Shown here: one piece after another, positions 4,761 through 8,589 of the stretch
Position numbering within the stretch: the first letter of the stretch is position 1
Layout: every line of letters starts with the position of its first letter
Source of the DNA: CAZQSL01 sp964595945
Lineage (GTDB): Bacteria > UBP15 > UBA6099 > JAJRTR01
Direction: 5' to 3'
Assembly (NCBI GenBank): GCA_964595945.1
Contig: CAZQSL010000139.1
Coordinates: forward strand, 1-8,589
DNA: 8,589 nucleotides
The notes under the pieces: generated by a model
Told to the model about the DNA's origin: nothing
The model's database searches: none
Seen by the model: only the letters and a program-made list of their open reading frames with translations
Position numbers and translations under genes: made by a program

Positions 4761-6951
4761 TGCGATCAAGAAATCACGATCAAAACACAGCGAAGAAATC
4801 ACTGTGCAAGGCACTGTCAGCCGGGTGTTCTATTGCCAGAACGGATTTTTCACAGGCACGGTCAGAACGGCGGACGGCAAAACCATGCGTGTGTGCGGCC
4901 CGTTTGTAGCAAGCGAGAATGATGCAGTCATACTTACTGGCCATATTGAAAACAATCAGTATGGCGAGCAGTTGCGTGTTACGCGATTTGAGTATGACAC
5001 ACAGTTCGACCGCGCTGGCATCATCCGTTACATCACGAACAATCCCGCCATGAAAGGCATCGGCGCGCAGCGCGCGAAGATTATTGCTGATTACTGCGGC
5101 GACCATTTCGATGAGACTGTGACGAACGCTCCTGAGCGTCTGCTCGCCATTCACGGTATGACGCGTGAAATAGTTGCACGTCTGCACGATGAATGGGTCA
5201 GCCACAAAAACATGAATAAGTGCATGACGCTGCTCGCCGCATACGGTCTTACCCACCGTCAGATTTCCGTCATGATAGAGAAATATGGCGAAGCCACATA
5301 CTCCACCCTCAAGGCCAATCCATACTGCGTGATAGACGATGTGCCGTCCTATGGTTTCAAGCGTGCCGATGTGATCGCTCTCAAAATGGGCGTACCGAAA
5401 GACAATCCCGAGCGTATTCGTGCCGCTCTTTTATATGAGGTGTCGCAAGCACTGCAGGATGGCGACACATGGATTGATTCGGAAGAACTGATTTCGCAGG
5501 CCAACAAAATACTCATCATGGATACTCTCAACAGTAAGGACATCATTCTGCGCCAGCTTGGTGAGATGCTTGCCGCTGGCACCTTCATTGAATACTGCAA
5601 TGCCGGTCGTTTGTGTGTGGCGCTACCACACATTTTTCGCATGGAACTGTTCATTGCCGAGCGGCTGAAGCTGTTGAGTGACGGCAATAGCAAATTCGAC
5701 GCGGAAGATGCAGTGGCACATATTCCCGCCGGACTCACAGAGTGCCAGAAGCTGGCATACGAAGCGGCCATACATCACAAGGGTGTCATGATCGCAGGCG
5801 GCGCGGGCGTGGGCAAAACGCATCTCATTAATGAAATTGCGAAACTCTACACCGCGTCAGGTTATTCCGTTGCTCTCGCGGCTCCAACGGGCAAGGCGGC
5901 GAAACGCATCGAGCAGGTTGTAGGCATGCCAGCGCAGACCATACACCGGATGCTTCGTTACGATGGCCGCGAGTTTAAGGTGTGTGAATCAACGCCGCTG
6001 AAGTGCGATGTGGTGATAATCGACGAAATGAGTATGACCGACGTGCCGCTGTTCTATCACCTGCTGAAAGCCATTAACCTCGCACACACCAACATCATCC
6101 TTGTCGGCGATCACAATCAGCTTCCGCCGGTCGGCCCCGGCAACATCATCCGTGACATATTATCCAACCGGCTCATTCCCACCGTCATACTCGATCAGGT
6201 CGTGCGACAGGCGGGCATCCTGAAGGAAAACAGCATCGCAATTCTCGTCGGTAAAGTGGCAAAGATGGATAAGACCGCCGACTCGGAGAAAAGCTGGTTT
6301 GTGGTTGATGCCTATCGTGACCAGACCGAAATCCATAAGTTCATTTGCGCCATGTATTCCTCCGTCCTCGAAGAGCAGCTTGGTTATCACCTCGTCAATG
6401 ATGTGCAACTTCTGGCTCCTATGAAAAATGGCATACTCGGTGTAGCAAATCTAAACATCACGCTCCAGTGTCTTATCCAGAAGAAGTGTTATGGCATCAC
6501 CGTCGAGCCAGTCGCAACTGGCCACAGACCGCGTTTCTATCTGCACGACAAGGTGATCCAGACGAGAAACAACTATGAGATTGGAGTGATGAACGGCTCC
6601 ATCGGCACGATTGAAAATATCGACACCGTGAATGACCGCTACACCATTTTGTTTGATGAAGGCGAAGTAATCGTTGAACGCGAAGACCTGCGTGACGTGT
6701 CGCTTGCTTACGCCCTGACTACACACAAAGCGCAAGGCTCGGAATATCCATGTGTTATTGCCATCGTTCACAAAACTCAGTCATACATGCACCACAGGAA
6801 CTTGTTTTATACCGCTGTCACGCGCGCCCGCAAAACGGCCATCATCGTCGGCGACCGCTGGGCAATCCGCAACTGCGCGAGTAAAACGGCAAGCAACAAC
6901 CGACATACATTTCTTTCCATCCCTGCGTTCTCGTCCGAGGCCACGGCATGA
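4753..6951 (+). CDS. recD2: RecD2-like SF1B DNA helicase
   Basis: The 732-aa length matches full-length RecD2. The N-terminal part (about 15-90) looks like an OB-type domain (VQGTVSRVFYCQNGFFTGTV), followed by a helix-hairpin-helix region (about 90-225, with GIGAQRAKIIADYCG and IHGMTREIV). The helicase core has Walker A GGAGVGKT (349-356), motif Ia APTGKAAKR, and Walker B IIDEMS (D424, E425). These are followed by motif III VGDHNQLPPVGPGN, the arginine motif VVRQ, TTHKAQGSE (K659, Q661) and motif VI YTAVTRAR (686-693). RecD2 enzymes are 5'-3' helicases acting without RecB/RecC. The start overlaps the ERCC4 gene by eight bases, with GGAAGG ten bases upstream, and its stop overlaps the primase start (ATGA). 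A role in unwinding recombination or replication intermediates is inferred. The symbol names the family, not strict orthology. Confidence 0.9.
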   Translation: MNNAIKKSRSKHSEEITVQGTVSRVFYCQNGFFTGTVRTADGKTMRVCGPFVASENDAVILTGHIENNQYGEQLRVTRFEYDTQFDRAGIIRYITNNPAMKGIGAQRAKIIADYCGDHFDETVTNAPERLLAIHGMTREIVARLHDEWVSHKNMNKCMTLLAAYGLTHRQISVMIEKYGEATYSTLKANPYCVIDDVPSYGFKRADVIALKMGVPKDNPERIRAALLYEVSQALQDGDTWIDSEELISQANKILIMDTLNSKDIILRQLGEMLAAGTFIEYCNAGRLCVALPHIFRMELFIAERLKLLSDGNSKFDAEDAVAHIPAGLTECQKLAYEAAIHHKGVMIAGGAGVGKTHLINEIAKLYTASGYSVALAAPTGKAAKRIEQVVGMPAQTIHRMLRYDGREFKVCESTPLKCDVVIIDEMSMTDVPLFYHLLKAINLAHTNIILVGDHNQLPPVGPGNIIRDILSNRLIPTVILDQVVRQAGILKENSIAILVGKVAKMDKTADSEKSWFVVDAYRDQTEIHKFICAMYSSVLEEQLGYHLVNDVQLLAPMKNGILGVANLNITLQCLIQKKCYGITVEPVATGHRPRFYLHDKVIQTRNNYEIGVMNGSIGTIENIDTVNDRYTILFDEGEVIVEREDLRDVSLAYALTTHKAQGSEYPCVIAIVHKTQSYMHHRNLFYTAVTRARKTAIIVGDRWAIRNCASKTASNNRHTFLSIPAFSSEATA

Positions 6952-8589
6952 AATTGTTCCGCGAATACTGGCACACTCATGATGCCGCTTTCATGCGCGG
7001 TCGCGGCCAAGTTAATTTCGCGCAGCGTTTCTATGATGCGTTCGGCTTCGCGCACGATGATATCTATCCTCAGTGGGACATCGAGCGGGATTATAAACAC
7101 GCGTGGATCATTCTTGAGGACGTGCCGGGTAACGCTGAAAAGTTTTCATCCATGTTTTTCGATCACAATATCTACACCACGCTTAACTATTATCCGGAAG
7201 AATACGCGGTGGCCGTCACCAAGTTCAGAAACGCGCAGCTTCATTTGCGGCACCTGTCCGGCCTGAAGCCTTTGCCTGCCGTATCCGTTTTCGATCAACA
7301 TAAAAAAGATGTTGCAGCGCTTGAGGCAGCTATCCCGAAGGGTTGCTTCATCGATCTTGGATTCGACTTTGATGCCGGTGGCAATTCGCCTGACAAGCCG
7401 CTCAAAACTCTTGATGACGCCTCTGCAAGCGCGCTGCAACTGGCACGTTTCTTCGACAGCAAATGTGTGCCTTATCAGATGTTCTTCACCGGCGGGCGCG
7501 GCTTCCACATTGTCGTGAGCTATCAGTGCTTCGGTCAGGAACTGTCCGCAACCAACCATTTTATCAACAAGGAAATGGCGCGTTTGATCAATGAGGAATG
7601 CGGCAACACCCTTCATTACGATCAGGCCATCTATTCATCACGTCGACAGTTCCGTCTTCCCAATTCCATCCACAAGTCCACCGGCCTTCGCAAAATTGCT
7701 ATCAATATTTCCGATCTTGAATGTGGCGTAAAGCACATTATCGGCATGGCCGATAAACCATCAGTCATACCGCAATCGGTATGTGCGCCTAACGAATATC
7801 TCACGCAACTTTACGCACTTGCGAAGCAGGAAACCGACAGAAAAACCAAGTACACGGTAAAACCGGTGGACATAAGCACACTTCAGGCTGCGCGTCAGTC
7901 AGCGCCAGCGCCATCACGCGCTCCACTCCCCATCATCAATCTCCATCATCCGCCGTGTGTGAAAGAAGCGCTCGCCACAGGCGTAATGCCCGGCAGCCGC
8001 GCCAACCGCAACATGGTCACCGTATTTCTTGCCACCTATTTCAAAGCCATTGGCCGCACTCAGGATGAGACCACCGCGTTACTCACTGACCACGCCATTC
8101 GCGTTCTGGCGCGTTTTTCATCATCGGACGCGAAAACCATCGAGGCTTCCACGAAGTCCGCCGTTGCCACGGTGTACCGCCACGACACCCGCTACCTGTT
8201 CAACTGCGGCATGGCAAAAGCATTCGGATACCCATGCAACGACACATGTGAGCTGTTCAGAAAATACCACGAATCCACGACCAACCGGCGTTTGCAGACC
8301 ACAGTGCTCAAGCCACTTGATGCCGCCGATCTGTTCGATACCCCGGACGCCATTAGAGCTACCATGCTCGCCCACATTCACCGCTACCGCATGGATTATG
8401 ACCAGCACGCCGATGGCAAAGCGCTTCTCGTTCGCACTCCCGCTGGCACGGGAAAGACAACGGCCACGCTCGAATATTTTTCACGCATCCCCAATCACCG
8501 CACGTGCTGGGTTGCCACGCAGCACATTCTCTACGACAACATACCACCCCAGTACAAACATTTGTGGAAGAAGATTGAGGGGCGGCATC
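6948..8589 (+). CDS. Archaeo-eukaryotic-type primase fused to a helicase (3' end beyond the window)
   Basis: The frame is open from the ATG at 6948, which overlaps the helicase stop as ATGA, to the last base: 547 codons with no stop. An AEP primase core shows IDLGFDFD (D136, D140, D142), GGRGFH (182-187, H187), and D225 with RRQFRLPNSIHKS (R236, H242, K243), matching the catalytic acids and nucleotide-binding residues of the family. A Pro/Ala linker (318-328) leads to a helical domain with four cysteines (C337, C420, C430, C434), resembling the Fe-S domain of large primase subunits. A P-loop, PAGTGKTT (498-505, K503), then opens a helicase domain that runs off the edge. Such multidomain proteins prime and unwind phage or plasmid DNA. 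CGAGG lies seven bases before the start. Confidence 0.85.
   Translation, partial: MKLFREYWHTHDAAFMRGRGQVNFAQRFYDAFGFAHDDIYPQWDIERDYKHAWIILEDVPGNAEKFSSMFFDHNIYTTLNYYPEEYAVAVTKFRNAQLHLRHLSGLKPLPAVSVFDQHKKDVAALEAAIPKGCFIDLGFDFDAGGNSPDKPLKTLDDASASALQLARFFDSKCVPYQMFFTGGRGFHIVVSYQCFGQELSATNHFINKEMARLINEECGNTLHYDQAIYSSRRQFRLPNSIHKSTGLRKIAINISDLECGVKHIIGMADKPSVIPQSVCAPNEYLTQLYALAKQETDRKTKYTVKPVDISTLQAARQSAPAPSRAPLPIINLHHPPCVKEALATGVMPGSRANRNMVTVFLATYFKAIGRTQDETTALLTDHAIRVLARFSSSDAKTIEASTKSAVATVYRHDTRYLFNCGMAKAFGYPCNDTCELFRKYHESTTNRRLQTTVLKPLDAADLFDTPDAIRATMLAHIHRYRMDYDQHADGKALLVRTPAGTGKTTATLEYFSRIPNHRTCWVATQHILYDNIPPQYKHLWKKIEGRH

Noticed and set aside
4780..5256. Minus-strand open frame (158 codons) opposite the helicase N-terminus
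   Set aside because: It is a shadow of the RecD2-like gene with no recognisable motif; similar shadows occur at 5349-5771, 6451-6771 and 7146-7616.

Overview
The window is a densely packed, single-strand (+) block of phage-type DNA replication and recombination genes. An insertion-sequence end borders it on the left, and the right edge cuts through a gene. No tRNA, rRNA, CRISPR array or convincing minus-strand gene was found. The gene set (Cas4-like nuclease, Sak4-like ATPase, DUF669 protein, ERCC4 nuclease, RecD2-like helicase, AEP primase-helicase) points to a bacteriophage, prophage or phage-derived element of a bacterium. Strong Shine-Dalgarno sequences (GAGGAGG, GGAGGG, AAAGGAG) precede several starts. 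The sequence alone does not identify the host. No structural, packaging, integrase or lysis gene is in view, so virus versus integrated element is unresolved.

Layout: (1) 1-54 looks like the terminal repeats of an IS21-family element, ending in an outward-facing TTGACA. (2) 49-321 is a small conserved-looking ORF whose 5' end was probably removed by that element. (3) 322-492 has no gene but holds a strong, apparently bidirectional terminator hairpin. (4) 493-1663 encodes two consecutive sigma-factor-like proteins of nearly equal size, in DNA visibly more AT-rich than the rest. (5) 1689-4245 encodes a Cas4/RecB-type PD-(D/E)XK nuclease with an unusual cysteine-rich insert, a Sak4-like RecA-fold ATPase and a DUF669 SSB-like protein. 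Two small hairpins sit just before the last of these. (6) 4256-4296 is a strong intrinsic terminator. (7) 4323-8589 is a tightly coupled run (8-nt overlap, then a 4-nt ATGA overlap): a stand-alone ERCC4-type nuclease, a full-length RecD2-like helicase, and an archaeo-eukaryotic-type primase fused to a helicase that continues past the window.

Proposed working: the Cas4-like nuclease, Sak4 ATPase and DUF669 protein form a resection, annealing/strand-exchange and ssDNA-coating set. The ERCC4 nuclease, RecD2 helicase and primase-helicase cover branched-DNA cleavage, unwinding and priming. The sigma-like pair at the head could direct transcription of the block. No good sigma-70 promoter is visible, and both terminators lie too close to the next start codon to leave obvious promoter room. 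Control by an element-encoded sigma factor or by antitermination is therefore an attractive but unproven reading.
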